Assembly (NCBI GenBank): GCA_030765625.1
Contig: JAVCCF010000045.1
Location: 1 to 38,217 of the forward strand
DNA: 38,217 bases
Direction: 5' to 3'
Origin: Candidatus Tenebribacter burtonii
GTDB lineage: Bacteria > Cloacimonadota > Cloacimonadia > Cloacimonadales > TCS61
Of this stretch, positions 17,629-26,126 are shown in pieces; position 1 is the stretch's first letter; each line of letters opens with the position of its first letter. Below the pieces are notes generated by a model. It was given only the letters and a program-made list of their open reading frames with translations, had not been told where the DNA came from and made no database searches. The translations under genes and the position numbers were made by a program.

Positions 17629-18566
17629 AACGTCTCCAAATCATTTTTTACAAGTTCAAACGTCTTGATTGTGTCGATACTTATAACTTTGATATTCTTG
17701 TCAATTTTCTTTAACATTCCAGCAAGCACTTTTTTGGGTCCGAATTCAATAAAAGTGTTCACACCTGCTTCGATCATGAAATTAATTGAATCAACCCAGA
17801 GAACAGATGAAGTAACTTGTTTTGCAAGATTTTTTTTTATTTCATTAATATCTGTAACAGGTTTTGCATTCACATTGGAAACTACTGGAATAGTTGTCTC
17901 ATTAAAATTAATTTTATTCATTTCTTTAGAAAGCCAGATTGCTGCCTTTTGAATAAGAGGAGAATGAAAAGGACCACCTACAACAAGTGGGACCACTCTT
18001 TTTGCACCTCTTTCTTGTGCAATCTCACAAGTTTTTTCAACTCCGGCTTTAGAGCCGGATATCACAGTCTGGACAGGTGTATTGAAATTTGCTGCGATTA
18101 CAATATCAATCTTAGAAGCTTCTTCACAAATAGCTTTCGCTTCATCCGAAGAAAGACCAATAATGGCAGCCATTGCGAAAGGTTTACCTTCATTTGCTTT
18201 GATCATGAATTCACCGCGTTTATGAACAAGAAACATTGCATCTTCTAAAGTAAGAACACCATTTGCAACAAGAGCAGAGAATTCACCTAACGAATGTCCT
18301 GCCACATAATCCGGGATGATATTGATCTTTTTAAGAACAGTATTTAAAGCAGCAATACTATGAAATAAAATTGCTGGTTGAGTAAATTTTGTTTCTTTAA
18401 GTTTTTCTTCCGGTCCTTCGGACATGATTTTACATAAATCAGTATTATTATTAATATCGAAATTTTTAAGAATATTCTCAAGCTCAACATTACTTTTAAT
18501 AAAATCCATAGCCATACCGACATATTGAGCACCCTGACCAGGAAAAATAAAAGCGATTTTACTCAT
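17625..18566 (-). CDS. fabD: Malonyl-CoA:ACP transacylase
   Basis: FabD loads malonyl groups from CoA onto ACP. The 313-residue protein opens with FIFPGQGAQYVGM and has the nucleophile elbow GHSLGE (Ser92) and His201 in GGPFHSPL, which complete the catalytic dyad. The length is standard. AAGGA lies upstream of the ATG, 17 bases after fabH. Confidence 0.97.
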   Translation of the reverse strand: MSKIAFIFPGQGAQYVGMAMDFIKSNVELENILKNFDINNNTDLCKIMSEGPEEKLKETKFTQPAILFHSIAALNTVLKKINIIPDYVAGHSLGEFSALVANGVLTLEDAMFLVHKRGEFMIKANEGKPFAMAAIIGLSSDEAKAICEEASKIDIVIAANFNTPVQTVISGSKAGVEKTCEIAQERGAKRVVPLVVGGPFHSPLIQKAAIWLSKEMNKINFNETTIPVVSNVNAKPVTDINEIKKNLAKQVTSSVLWVDSINFMIEAGVNTFIEFGPKKVLAGMLKKIDKNIKVISIDTIKTFELVKNDLETL

Positions 18567-18582
18567 TGTTTTTCCTTAATAA

Positions 18583-19578
18583 TTAAATTCTAATTAATAA
18601 ACTTCCAGATGTAAGACCAGCTCCAAAAGAAGCCATAAGCACTATATCACCATGACGTATTTTTTTGTTTCGAATTGCTTCATCCAAAGCCATTGGAATA
18701 GTAGCGGAGGAAGTATTTGCATATTTTTCAATATTTACAATTACCTTCTTTTCATCTATCTTCATTTTTTTTCCTAAAGCCTGAATAATTCTTAAATTTG
18801 CTTGATGTGTAATTAGCCAGTCAATAGAATGTACATCAAGATGATTTCTTTTTAACACAATATCACAAGCACTGTACATTGAGCGAATTGCATTTTTAAA
18901 TATTTTATTGCCTTCCATATAAACAGTATGAAGGTTTTCTTTCACAGTTTCTTCAGTTGCAGGCATACGTGAACCGCCAGCATTTTGAATTAATAGATCA
19001 TAATGTGTACCATCAGCAGAGAGTTCAGAATCAATAAATCTGGAAATATCTTTTTCTCCAGCACGAGATATTATTGTTGCTCCTGCTCCATCTCCAAAAA
19101 GAATACATGTTCCACGATCTGTCCAATTAGTTATCTTGGTTAATATCTCAACACCAACAATCAGAATATTCTTTGCAACTCCGGTTTCGATATACTGTTT
19201 TGCAATATTAGCAGCATATATCCAACCAGTACAACCAGCTGAAACATCGAAAGCTGGAAAATCTTTCAGTCCTAATTTTTGCTGCAAAATACAAGCGGTT
19301 GATGGGAATGGATGATCACCGGATATGGTAGCCACAATGATCATATCGATATCTTTAGTTTTAATTCGGGCAGCCTTGATAGCTTTTATTGTAGCTTCAT
19401 AAGCCAGATCAGATGCAGCTTGATTGTCAGCAGCAAGATGTCGTTCAGACATTCCTGTCCTAGTTCTTATCCATTCATCAGTAGTATCTACTATTTTTTC
19501 CAGATCAGAATTGGTTAGAATTTTATCCGGTACATACATTCCGGTTCCTGAGATTTTTGCATAATATTTAATACTCAT
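18583..19578 (-). CDS. fabH: 3-oxoacyl-ACP synthase III
   Basis: FabH starts fatty-acid synthesis by condensing acetyl-CoA (or a branched starter) with malonyl-ACP. The 331-residue protein has the complete triad Cys116 (DVSAGCTGW), His258 (THQANLRI) and Asn288 (YANTSSATIP). GAGGAG precedes the ATG. The gene begins two bases after plsX ends, so the two are expressed together. Confidence 0.97.
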   Translation of the reverse strand: MSIKYYAKISGTGMYVPDKILTNSDLEKIVDTTDEWIRTRTGMSERHLAADNQAASDLAYEATIKAIKAARIKTKDIDMIIVATISGDHPFPSTACILQQKLGLKDFPAFDVSAGCTGWIYAANIAKQYIETGVAKNILIVGVEILTKITNWTDRGTCILFGDGAGATIISRAGEKDISRFIDSELSADGTHYDLLIQNAGGSRMPATEETVKENLHTVYMEGNKIFKNAIRSMYSACDIVLKRNHLDVHSIDWLITHQANLRIIQALGKKMKIDEKKVIVNIEKYANTSSATIPMALDEAIRNKKIRHGDIVLMASFGAGLTSGSLLIRI

Positions 19579-19580
19579 GT

Positions 19581-20576
19581 TTATTTCTCCTCAAAATACT
19601 CTTTTGTGTGTTCCACGAATCCTGATCTTGCCAGATGTGCAGCAAGTCCAACAGCATTTTTTATTGCCTTTGCATTTGATCTTCCATGAGAGACAACTGA
19701 AATCCCGTTAAGTCCTACAAGTAGAGCACCACCGTATTCTGAATGATCTAATTTCTTTTTTAAATATGCATATGCCGGAAAAGATAGAAGTGCTCCTAGT
19801 TTTGCTATCCAGTCTTTCTTCATCTCACTTTTGAGAATCGACATTATTGAATAAGCTGCACCTTCAATAGTTTTGAGCATAACATTGCCAACAAATCCAT
19901 CGCAGACAACAACATCTACGATACCTTTTAGCAAATCTTTTCCTTCAATATTTCCAACAAAATTAATATCTTTATTTTCTTTTAACTTAACATATGTATT
20001 TTTAACCAGCTCATTTCCTTTTGTTTCTTCTTCACCGATATTTAATAAAGCAACTCTTGGATCATCAGTTTTGAAAAAGAACTTAAAATATAGACTTCCA
20101 AGGATTGCATATTGAACCAAGTTTTCCGAAGTACATTCTACATTTGCCCCGACGTCAAGAATGATCTCGGGATGAAATTGAGTTGGGAATGTGGTTGCAA
20201 TAGCGGGGCGAAGAATATTATTAACTCTTCCATAACCAAAGAGAGAAGCAGCCATTACTGCACCGGTATTCCCTGCACTTACAACAGCCTGAACCGTTCC
20301 ATCTTTATGTAATTGGATAGCTCTAACTAAGGAAGAATCCTTTTTCTTTCTAACCACACGTGATGGAGAATCGCTCATACTAATCACTTCAGATGCATGA
20401 GCAATTTCTATTTTATCTTTTGGATAATAGTATTTTTCTAGTTGTTTTGATAGTACGTCTTGTTTGCCCACAAGATATACTTTGTCGCAAAGTCCTTCCT
20501 TAATTGCAATAATTGCACCTTCCACTTCAGGGAAAGGTGCATTATCGCTGCCAAAGGCATCAATCGCTATATGCAT
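19581..20576 (-). CDS. plsX: Phosphate acyltransferase PlsX
   Basis: PlsX converts acyl-ACP to acyl-phosphate, the donor used by PlsY in phospholipid synthesis. The 331-residue product has the family blocks AIDAFGSDNAP at the start, SAGNTGAVMA, LDVGAN and VCDGFVGNV, and ends in the usual SNAKAIKNAV region. It follows rpmF by 19 bases, the common bacterial order. No clear ribosome site precedes the ATG. A weak AT-only inverted repeat (about 20589-20606) spans the rpmF stop and may influence initiation. Confidence 0.96.
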   Translation of the reverse strand: MHIAIDAFGSDNAPFPEVEGAIIAIKEGLCDKVYLVGKQDVLSKQLEKYYYPKDKIEIAHASEVISMSDSPSRVVRKKKDSSLVRAIQLHKDGTVQAVVSAGNTGAVMAASLFGYGRVNNILRPAIATTFPTQFHPEIILDVGANVECTSENLVQYAILGSLYFKFFFKTDDPRVALLNIGEEETKGNELVKNTYVKLKENKDINFVGNIEGKDLLKGIVDVVVCDGFVGNVMLKTIEGAAYSIMSILKSEMKKDWIAKLGALLSFPAYAYLKKKLDHSEYGGALLVGLNGISVVSHGRSNAKAIKNAVGLAAHLARSGFVEHTKEYFEEK

Positions 20577-20595
20577 ATTATTAAAATTTTAAAGA

Positions 20596-20775
20596 TTATT
20601 CTTTAATTTCTAATATTTTTTTTCCATTATAATGACCGCATTTTGCACAAATATTATGAGGTCTGCATTGCTCGCCACAATTTGAACAAATTGTTGTAGT
20701 TGGCGCATATATTTTGTAATGAGTTCTTCTTTTATCTCTACGAGATTTTGAAGTTTTTCTTTTTGGTACTGCCAT
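20596..20775 (-). CDS. rpmF: Ribosomal protein bL32
   Basis: The 59-residue product reads MAVPKRKTSKSRRDKRRTHY at the start, a textbook bL32 N-terminus. It then carries CSNC (30-33) and CAKCGHYN (43-50), the zinc-binding CxxC pairs. The ATG at 20773-20775 follows AAGGAT. It heads the fatty-acid operon, as in many bacteria, with plsX next. A longer frame over the same DNA is a shadow and should not be annotated. Confidence 0.97.
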   Translation of the reverse strand: MAVPKRKTSKSRRDKRRTHYKIYAPTTTICSNCGEQCRPHNICAKCGHYNGKKILEIKE

Positions 20776-20850
20776 TTTTTTACATCCTTATTCAATATTT
20801 TTAAACTCTTATAGATCAACACATTAGGCTATTAACCTTATCTAAAAACC

Positions 20851-20878
20851 AAGTTATTTTCAAAGGTTTGAGTGTCAA
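20851..20878 (-). promoter_or_regulatory. Candidate promoter for the rpmF-fab operon
   Basis: TTGACA on the minus strand (20873-20878) is followed after 16 bases by TAACTT (20851-20856), about 75 bases ahead of rpmF. The -35 box is perfect, the -10 weak. No FapR- or FadR-like operator could be recognised nearby. Confidence 0.4.
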
Positions 20879-20911
20879 GGTTTTTGGAATATTGATTTAT
20901 GATTGAAATTT

Positions 20912-22219
20912 CTATTTAATTATATCTAAAATTAATTTTTCCTTTTGGACTTCTTCATCAATTAACTTATAGCTACTCAATATTTTACTGATAATATTTT
21001 CTCCCTCATTTTTATTATTACAGAAGATATAACCAATAGTTTCATCTTTGCTGATTTTATCACCAACTTTCTTAGTTAAATATGCTCCTGAGGAATAATC
21101 TAATTTAGAATCAAGAGTTTTCCTACCAGCTCCGATCTCAATTAAAGCATAACCAATTTGCTGTGAATTTATAGAATTAATCCAACCTGATCTTTGTGAG
21201 ATTATTGGAATTTTATATTTAGCTTGAGGAAGAAGAGATAAATCATCACAAACTTCTGGGTTACCACCTTGAGCAGCAATCGAATCTTTGAAATATTTTA
21301 AAGCTTTTCCAGAGTTGATCACTTCTTCTAACATAGTTATGGCTTCCAGTTCAGTAGTGGCAACTTCTGAAAATAATAACATTTCTACAGCCAGAGCTTT
21401 TGTCAACATATCAATATCGGGAATATCTTTACCTTGCAGGTATTCAATTGTTTCTTTAATTTCCAGAGCATTTCCAATATATTCACCAAGTGGGGAATTC
21501 ATATTGGAAAAAATAACTGATACCTTCTGTCCGAATTTCTCACCGGTTTTTATGAGAAGATTTGCAAGTTCCTTTCCAGTTTCAAGATCTTTAATAAATG
21601 CTCCGGAACCAATTTTAAGATCAATAACAAGATTTTGCGCACCTTCAGCTATTTTCTTACTCATGATACTGGCAGTAATTAATGGTAGACTTTCCACTGT
21701 TCCAGTCACATCTCTCAGAGCATATATCCTGCGGTCGGCAGGAACCAGTTCTTCCGATTGACTTATTATGCAGAATCCAACTTTATCAATTATTTCTTTG
21801 AATTCCAAATCGTTGAAATCTGTTCTAAAGCCTGGGATCGATTCGAGTTTATCTAAAGTTCCACCTGTATGTCCTAATCCGCGACCGGATATCATTGGAA
21901 TCTTCCCACCACAAGCTGCAACAATTGGTGCCAGCATAATGGTAATTTTATCTCCAACACCACCGGTTGAATGCTTATCTACAGTTTTATATGATTTTGG
22001 AAATGTGATCTGTTTTCCTGATTCAATATATACTTTTGTTAAAGTTTGGATTTCTTCAATCTTCATATTTTGAAAGTAGATAGCCATTAACAAAGCTGAC
22101 ATTTGATATTCAGGGACTTCATTATTTATATAGGAATTAACAAAATATTCCAATTCATTTTGTGTTAATTCTTTTCCGGTTTTCTTCTTTATAATTAATT
22201 CAACTGGATTCATTTTCAT
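20912..22219 (-). CDS. deoA: Pyrimidine-nucleoside (thymidine) phosphorylase
   Basis: This enzyme splits thymidine or uridine with phosphate into base and pentose-1-phosphate, for salvage. The 435-residue length and motifs are clear: KHSTGGVGDK (phosphate site), then SGRGLGHTGGTLDKLE (the family signature) and RDVTGTVESLPLITASIMSKK. The C-terminal barrel-sandwich domain (about 345-430) is present. GGAGGGATAAT precedes the ATG, which overlaps the upstream aroDE stop by 4 bases. Whether it prefers thymidine or acts on all pyrimidine nucleosides cannot be told here. Its place at the end of a shikimate operon is unusual. Confidence 0.95.
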   Translation of the reverse strand: MKMNPVELIIKKKTGKELTQNELEYFVNSYINNEVPEYQMSALLMAIYFQNMKIEEIQTLTKVYIESGKQITFPKSYKTVDKHSTGGVGDKITIMLAPIVAACGGKIPMISGRGLGHTGGTLDKLESIPGFRTDFNDLEFKEIIDKVGFCIISQSEELVPADRRIYALRDVTGTVESLPLITASIMSKKIAEGAQNLVIDLKIGSGAFIKDLETGKELANLLIKTGEKFGQKVSVIFSNMNSPLGEYIGNALEIKETIEYLQGKDIPDIDMLTKALAVEMLLFSEVATTELEAITMLEEVINSGKALKYFKDSIAAQGGNPEVCDDLSLLPQAKYKIPIISQRSGWINSINSQQIGYALIEIGAGRKTLDSKLDYSSGAYLTKKVGDKISKDETIGYIFCNNKNEGENIISKILSSYKLIDEEVQKEKLILDIIK

Positions 22220-23595
22220 ATTATCCCTCCTAGATTACATATTTCAGAGATAAATTTTTTCTGTTGGAGCTTTGCTTGAAGTATCCAGAAATTTTTACCA
22301 TCAATATATTCAATATTATTTTCAATGCATCTGTTTATTAGTAAAGTATTTTTTTTTTTATAAGGTAGTTCCATTACTCTTTTTGGTAATTTTAAATTGA
22401 GTGATTTTAATAGATCTTCATTTTTAACGCCAATGGGAGTACAATTGATTATAAGATCAAACTTGTAATTTCCTAGCAATTGTAATTGAGTGAATTGTTT
22501 TTTGTTTTCATCTGCTAATTTTTTGCCAGCTATTTTGTTTCGACTTGAAATTGTTACATTGTCATAAGCTTGGAATGCCTTCAATGCGATCTCAGCAGTT
22601 GCTCCGCTGCCAATTATCAGGATAGATTCATCTTTTTTGATCTTCAATATCTCAATTGATCTTTGAAATGCTATCAAATCCGTATTCAACATTTCATCTG
22701 TTTTAGGTAGGAATAAGTTTACTGCAGAGAGTTGTTTTTTTGCTCCGACTTTTTTCTTAAGAGGCATTGTAATAGAAAATCCATAAAAATTAATATCGGC
22801 TTTATTTATCCAGTTCCATAGATCATCAATATCATCAGTTACAAAGGGAATATAAACTGCATTGAGTTTTTCTTTTGTGAAAAGATCGTTATAATATTTT
22901 ATTCCGAGAGAATGTTCAACCTGCTCTCCGCCAATAATTCCACCGATTTGTGTTTTTGGGGAAATTAATCTAAGCTTGAACAATTCTGCTTCTTCAGGTA
23001 TTAGTTGCCCTTGAGCAGTTCGATTGTTTGGAAGGCCAATAAATGTTGCATCAGCACCAAGATGCCGGAATAATATTCTGCTGATCTTTCCAAGTTTTCC
23101 CATCCCGGCAAAAATAACAGGTTTGTTTGATTCGGATATTATTTTTGAAAGTTTTATTAGATCTGAATATTTTGATACATTTACAGCTATTTTTAAAAAT
23201 CTTGAAGAAATTGAATTCGATTTTCTAACAACTTTGTTCAATTTTGTAAAATTGATATTTTCAGAGAAATCATGATACGATAAGATCAGATTATTTCCGG
23301 GAATAGAGGTAATTTCAAGATTATCAACTTCATTTATTTCAAGATCACAAACACAGTTTTTAATAGAAATAATTTTATTATAAAATTCTATTTTGTCAGC
23401 AATATCAGTTTTGTGTTTTCCACCTTCCTTTACACTGCGAATTGTCAGGATTGTTTTTTTATCAATTATTTCCTGCGGAAAGGATTGAAAATTTTTAGAA
23501 TAATCAAGTCGGAATTCTTTCCAGTAATTCTGATATTCTTTTGCTTTTTGAATTACGTAATCGTTATTAAGGTATGGAATTGAAAGAATTATCAT
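22216..23595 (-). CDS. aroDE: Bifunctional 3-dehydroquinate dehydratase (type I) and shikimate dehydrogenase
   Basis: The 459-residue protein carries two consecutive shikimate-pathway enzymes. The N-terminal type I dehydratase (about 1-212) has EFRLD (Glu28, Arg30), His108 in SYHDF, the Schiff-base Lys135 in FLKIAV and Gln197 in TAQGQ. The C-terminal dehydrogenase (about 215-459) has HSLG (Ser229), Lys280 after SITMPL, AVN (Asn293), NTD (Asp306), the NADPH loop IGSGATAE and NCTPIG. Its substrate motif departs from the usual HSxSPxxHN, and SITMPLK replaces NVTxPxK. The start is the ATG at 23593-23595, which overlaps the aroC stop by 4 bases; a start 12 codons earlier lies inside aroC and is less likely. 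This fusion is best known from plants but also occurs in bacteria. Confidence 0.92.
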   Translation of the reverse strand: MIILSIPYLNNDYVIQKAKEYQNYWKEFRLDYSKNFQSFPQEIIDKKTILTIRSVKEGGKHKTDIADKIEFYNKIISIKNCVCDLEINEVDNLEITSIPGNNLILSYHDFSENINFTKLNKVVRKSNSISSRFLKIAVNVSKYSDLIKLSKIISESNKPVIFAGMGKLGKISRILFRHLGADATFIGLPNNRTAQGQLIPEEAELFKLRLISPKTQIGGIIGGEQVEHSLGIKYYNDLFTKEKLNAVYIPFVTDDIDDLWNWINKADINFYGFSITMPLKKKVGAKKQLSAVNLFLPKTDEMLNTDLIAFQRSIEILKIKKDESILIIGSGATAEIALKAFQAYDNVTISSRNKIAGKKLADENKKQFTQLQLLGNYKFDLIINCTPIGVKNEDLLKSLNLKLPKRVMELPYKKKNTLLINRCIENNIEYIDGKNFWILQAKLQQKKFISEICNLGGII

Positions 23596-24893
23596 TGTCT
23601 TTTTTTGCTTTCTGATATAATAATATTCCATATATCTACAACAAGTGATTTATCAATATTCCATAATTTTCCTTTTTGTTTCAATTTGGCAAGAAGCTCT
23701 TCTTCTCGATCTTTATTCTCTATCTGAAGTTTGTTTTCCCGTTTGAATTTACCAACAAGTTTAGAAATTTTTTGTCTTCTTCCAATTGCGATTAGTATAT
23801 CTTCATCTATTTTATTAATTGCTTCTCGATAATCTGTTAATTGCAATTTTTTACCGGCAATCAATTTTTGATAGCTCAATGCATCTGCCAGAACAAGTTT
23901 TATCATTGCCATCGCAACCGGTATAATTCGTGGGATAATGCATGTGTCATGTCTTCCATGAGATTTGAATTCTACTTCTTTATTGTCTTTTGTTACTGTT
24001 TTTTGAGTTATGTTTATTGAGGAAGTAGGCTTAACTACAAAACGAAAAATAAGATCATTACCAGTACTTATTCCACCCAGAATTCCACCATGGTAATTTG
24101 TGAAAAATCCATCTTTATCCATCGCATCATTTGCTTCATTACCCTTTAGTGCAGCAAGTTCAAAGCCATATCCGAATTCTATTCCCTTCACGGCTCCTAT
24201 AGAGAGGGTCGCTTTTGCCAGATTTGCATCAAGTTTTTCAAAAACAGGATCTCCCAATCCTGTTGGTATATTTTTTATCTTTACTTCTACAATTCCGCCG
24301 ATCGAATTTCCTTCATTTTTTATATTGTTCAAATACTCAATTAAATTTTCGTAATTTGTTTTATCATGCCATGATAATTCGTTTTGAAAAGAATTATCAA
24401 TTTCTGTTACTTCAAATTTACCAATTTTTACAGGATAGATTTTTATGTTAATATCTTCTAAAATATTCTCAACCAATCCTGATGCTACAACTCGTGATAT
24501 AGTTTCTCTACCGGAAGCTCTTCCACCACCGCGATGATCATAGATCTTGAATTTTTTAAAATATGAGAAGTCTGCATGTCCGGGACGGAAAAGATCTTTT
24601 AAATGTTCATAATCTTGGCTGTGAGAGTCTTTGTTGTAAATCAATAAACAGATTGGCATTCCTGTGGTTTTACCTTCGAAGATACCTGATAAAACCTGTA
24701 GTTCATCCTTCTCTTTTCTTGTGGACGAGAATGTTCCCACGCCCGGTCTGCGTTTATCCAGAGCACTTTGGATCTTTTCTAATGGGAATTTGATACCAGG
24801 CTTTACATCTTCGATAACTACTCCGATTACCTTTCCATGACTTTCTCCGAAAGTGGTTATTCCATAATACTTCTCAAAACTGTTAGATTTCAT
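23592..24893 (-). CDS. aroC: Chorismate synthase fused to a C-terminal AroQ chorismate mutase
   Basis: Residues 1 to about 345 are chorismate synthase: TFGESHG, DKRRPG, FRPGHADFSY, GGGRASGRET and GRHDTCIIPR, binding FMN and EPSP. Residues about 350-433 align without gaps to E. coli AroQ mutase. Arg356, Arg373, Lys384, Arg396, Glu397 and the final Gln433 match Arg11, Arg28, Lys39, Arg51, Glu52 and Gln88; Asp48 is Asn393. The fused enzyme should make chorismate and convert it directly to prephenate. Chorismate synthase alone is usually 350-390 residues. The gene is first in its operon and overlaps aroDE by 4 bases. The start follows a weak AGGAAAG. Confidence 0.93.
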   Translation of the reverse strand: MKSNSFEKYYGITTFGESHGKVIGVVIEDVKPGIKFPLEKIQSALDKRRPGVGTFSSTRKEKDELQVLSGIFEGKTTGMPICLLIYNKDSHSQDYEHLKDLFRPGHADFSYFKKFKIYDHRGGGRASGRETISRVVASGLVENILEDINIKIYPVKIGKFEVTEIDNSFQNELSWHDKTNYENLIEYLNNIKNEGNSIGGIVEVKIKNIPTGLGDPVFEKLDANLAKATLSIGAVKGIEFGYGFELAALKGNEANDAMDKDGFFTNYHGGILGGISTGNDLIFRFVVKPTSSINITQKTVTKDNKEVEFKSHGRHDTCIIPRIIPVAMAMIKLVLADALSYQKLIAGKKLQLTDYREAINKIDEDILIAIGRRQKISKLVGKFKRENKLQIENKDREEELLAKLKQKGKLWNIDKSLVVDIWNIIISESKKRQ

Positions 24894-24920
24894 ATTCTTT
24901 CCTATTAATAAAACTGTGGA

Positions 24921-25035
24921 TATGATTGAATATTATAACTCAGTGTCAAATAAAACCTTTCCAGTTCAACTTCAACAGATTTCCATAAAAGATAATTTGA
25001 CAATATTGACTGATTTCATCTCATCGACGTACATA
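24921..25035. promoter_or_regulatory. Divergent promoter region between the aro and exb operons
   Basis: On the minus strand TTGACA lies at 24944-24949, ahead of aroC, with only weak -10 options 16-18 bases on. On the plus strand TTGACA (24997-25002) and TTGACT (25006-25011) precede exbB; the second is 18 bases from TACATA (25030-25035). The -35 boxes are clear, the -10 boxes are not. No operator palindrome was seen. Confidence 0.35.
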
Positions 25036-25052
25036 TTTTGTAAGGAGGAATG

Positions 25053-25718
25053 ATGGGTTTAATGGTTTTGGCAGCTGAGGTTCCAGTGGAAACCAGTTTA
25101 TTTTCGATTGCTTCGAAAGGTGGTTTCTTAATGATAATTTTATTTATCATATCAATTGTAGCATTATCAATAATAATAGAACGATTGATCAAATTAAAAC
25201 GATCACAAAGGAATGAAGAGGAATTTTTGCAGGAAGTTTATGGCCTTCTTGGTGAGAATAAACTTGAGATCGCAATTCGGGTGTGTGAAGATAGAAGTAA
25301 CAGTCCAATAGCCAACATAATTGTTAAAGCGATAAGTGTTCTCAATAGAGGAATGGATGAAACGAAAGAGGTGATAGAATCTGCTGTGAATAAGGAAATC
25401 CATCACCTGGAGAAAAATCTTGGGACACTGGCGACATTTGCGGCTATTGCACCTCTTATCGGTTTTCTTGGAACAGTTACCGGAATGGTGAAAGTCTTTA
25501 TGAGATTGGGTGAGACCGGTGGAGGAGTTGATATCAGTTTACTGGCAAATGGAATTTGGGAAGCTCTGATAACCACCATTGGAGGACTTACAGTTGGGAT
25601 TATCACGATTCTTTTTTATAATTATTTAGTTGGCAAGGTTGAAGATCTTACGCATGAGCTGGAAGAGAACTCAAATGAATTTATTTATACTGTTAGAGGT
25701 TTAAAGAATGATAATTAA
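25053..25718 (+). CDS. exbB: MotA/TolQ/ExbB proton channel protein
   Basis: This 222-residue (from 25053) inner-membrane protein has three helices (about 26-46, 120-145 and 165-190). It has the family motifs LGTLATFAAIAPLIGFLGTV and GMVKVF, and the cytoplasmic charged stretch ERLIKLKRSQRNEEE. With ExbD it uses the proton gradient to energise TonB. AAGGAGG at 25042-25048 lies four bases from the ATG at 25053; the overlapping ATG at 25050 is too close. It leads an exbB-exbD-tonB run. TolQ is the alternative name, but the partner at 26127 is TonB-like. Confidence 0.92.
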   Translation: MGLMVLAAEVPVETSLFSIASKGGFLMIILFIISIVALSIIIERLIKLKRSQRNEEEFLQEVYGLLGENKLEIAIRVCEDRSNSPIANIIVKAISVLNRGMDETKEVIESAVNKEIHHLEKNLGTLATFAAIAPLIGFLGTVTGMVKVFMRLGETGGGVDISLLANGIWEALITTIGGLTVGIITILFYNYLVGKVEDLTHELEENSNEFIYTVRGLKNDN

Positions 25719-26124
25719 AACGAGGAAAAAGCGGATCTCATCAATTGGATTGATCTCATTAACTGATGTTATCTTTCTCCTGCTTATTTTCCTCTTGATC
25801 TCTTCAAATTTTATTACAAACTCCGGTATCAAGGTCGATCTGCCCGGATCAAATTCCCAGCAGAATGAATATAATAAGAACATCAGTCTTACTCTCACCA
25901 AGAATAATGAGATTTTTATAAATAATGAAATTGTAAGTTGGGAAGAACTTCCTGATGTATTGAATAGAAAGCTGATTGATGACCCTGAGCAGGTTGTGGT
26001 AGTTCGAGCAGATGAGACAGTAGAATTAAAAAATGTGGTTAAACTTTTGGATATTGCCAAATTATCCGGAACAAATAGGTTTTTCATTGCAACTGAAATA
26101 CAAGTCGAAGGGACTGAAAAGTAA
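25708..26124 (+). CDS. exbD: ExbD/TolR family biopolymer transport protein
   Basis: The 138-residue protein has a short basic cytoplasmic N-terminus (KTRKKR), one membrane helix (about 17-38) that begins with the essential Asp20 in SLTDVIFLLL, and a periplasmic domain with VDLPGS and VVVRADETVELKNVVKLLD. The gene overlaps exbB by 11 bases, and AGAGG precedes the ATG. It is the partner of ExbB in the proton-driven motor. Confidence 0.93.
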   Translation: MIIKTRKKRISSIGLISLTDVIFLLLIFLLISSNFITNSGIKVDLPGSNSQQNEYNKNISLTLTKNNEIFINNEIVSWEELPDVLNRKLIDDPEQVVVVRADETVELKNVVKLLDIAKLSGTNRFFIATEIQVEGTEK

Positions 26125-26126
26125 AA

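Noticed and set aside
20589-20606. Weak inverted repeat TTAAAGA/TCTTTAA between rpmF and plsX
   Set aside because: All but two pairs are A-T, so it would be unstable; it is too weak to call a terminator inside an essential operon.
20610-20822. A 70-residue minus-strand reading frame over the rpmF region
   Set aside because: It is out of frame with the clear bL32 sequence at 20596-20775, which has the conserved N-terminus, zinc cysteines and a ribosome site.
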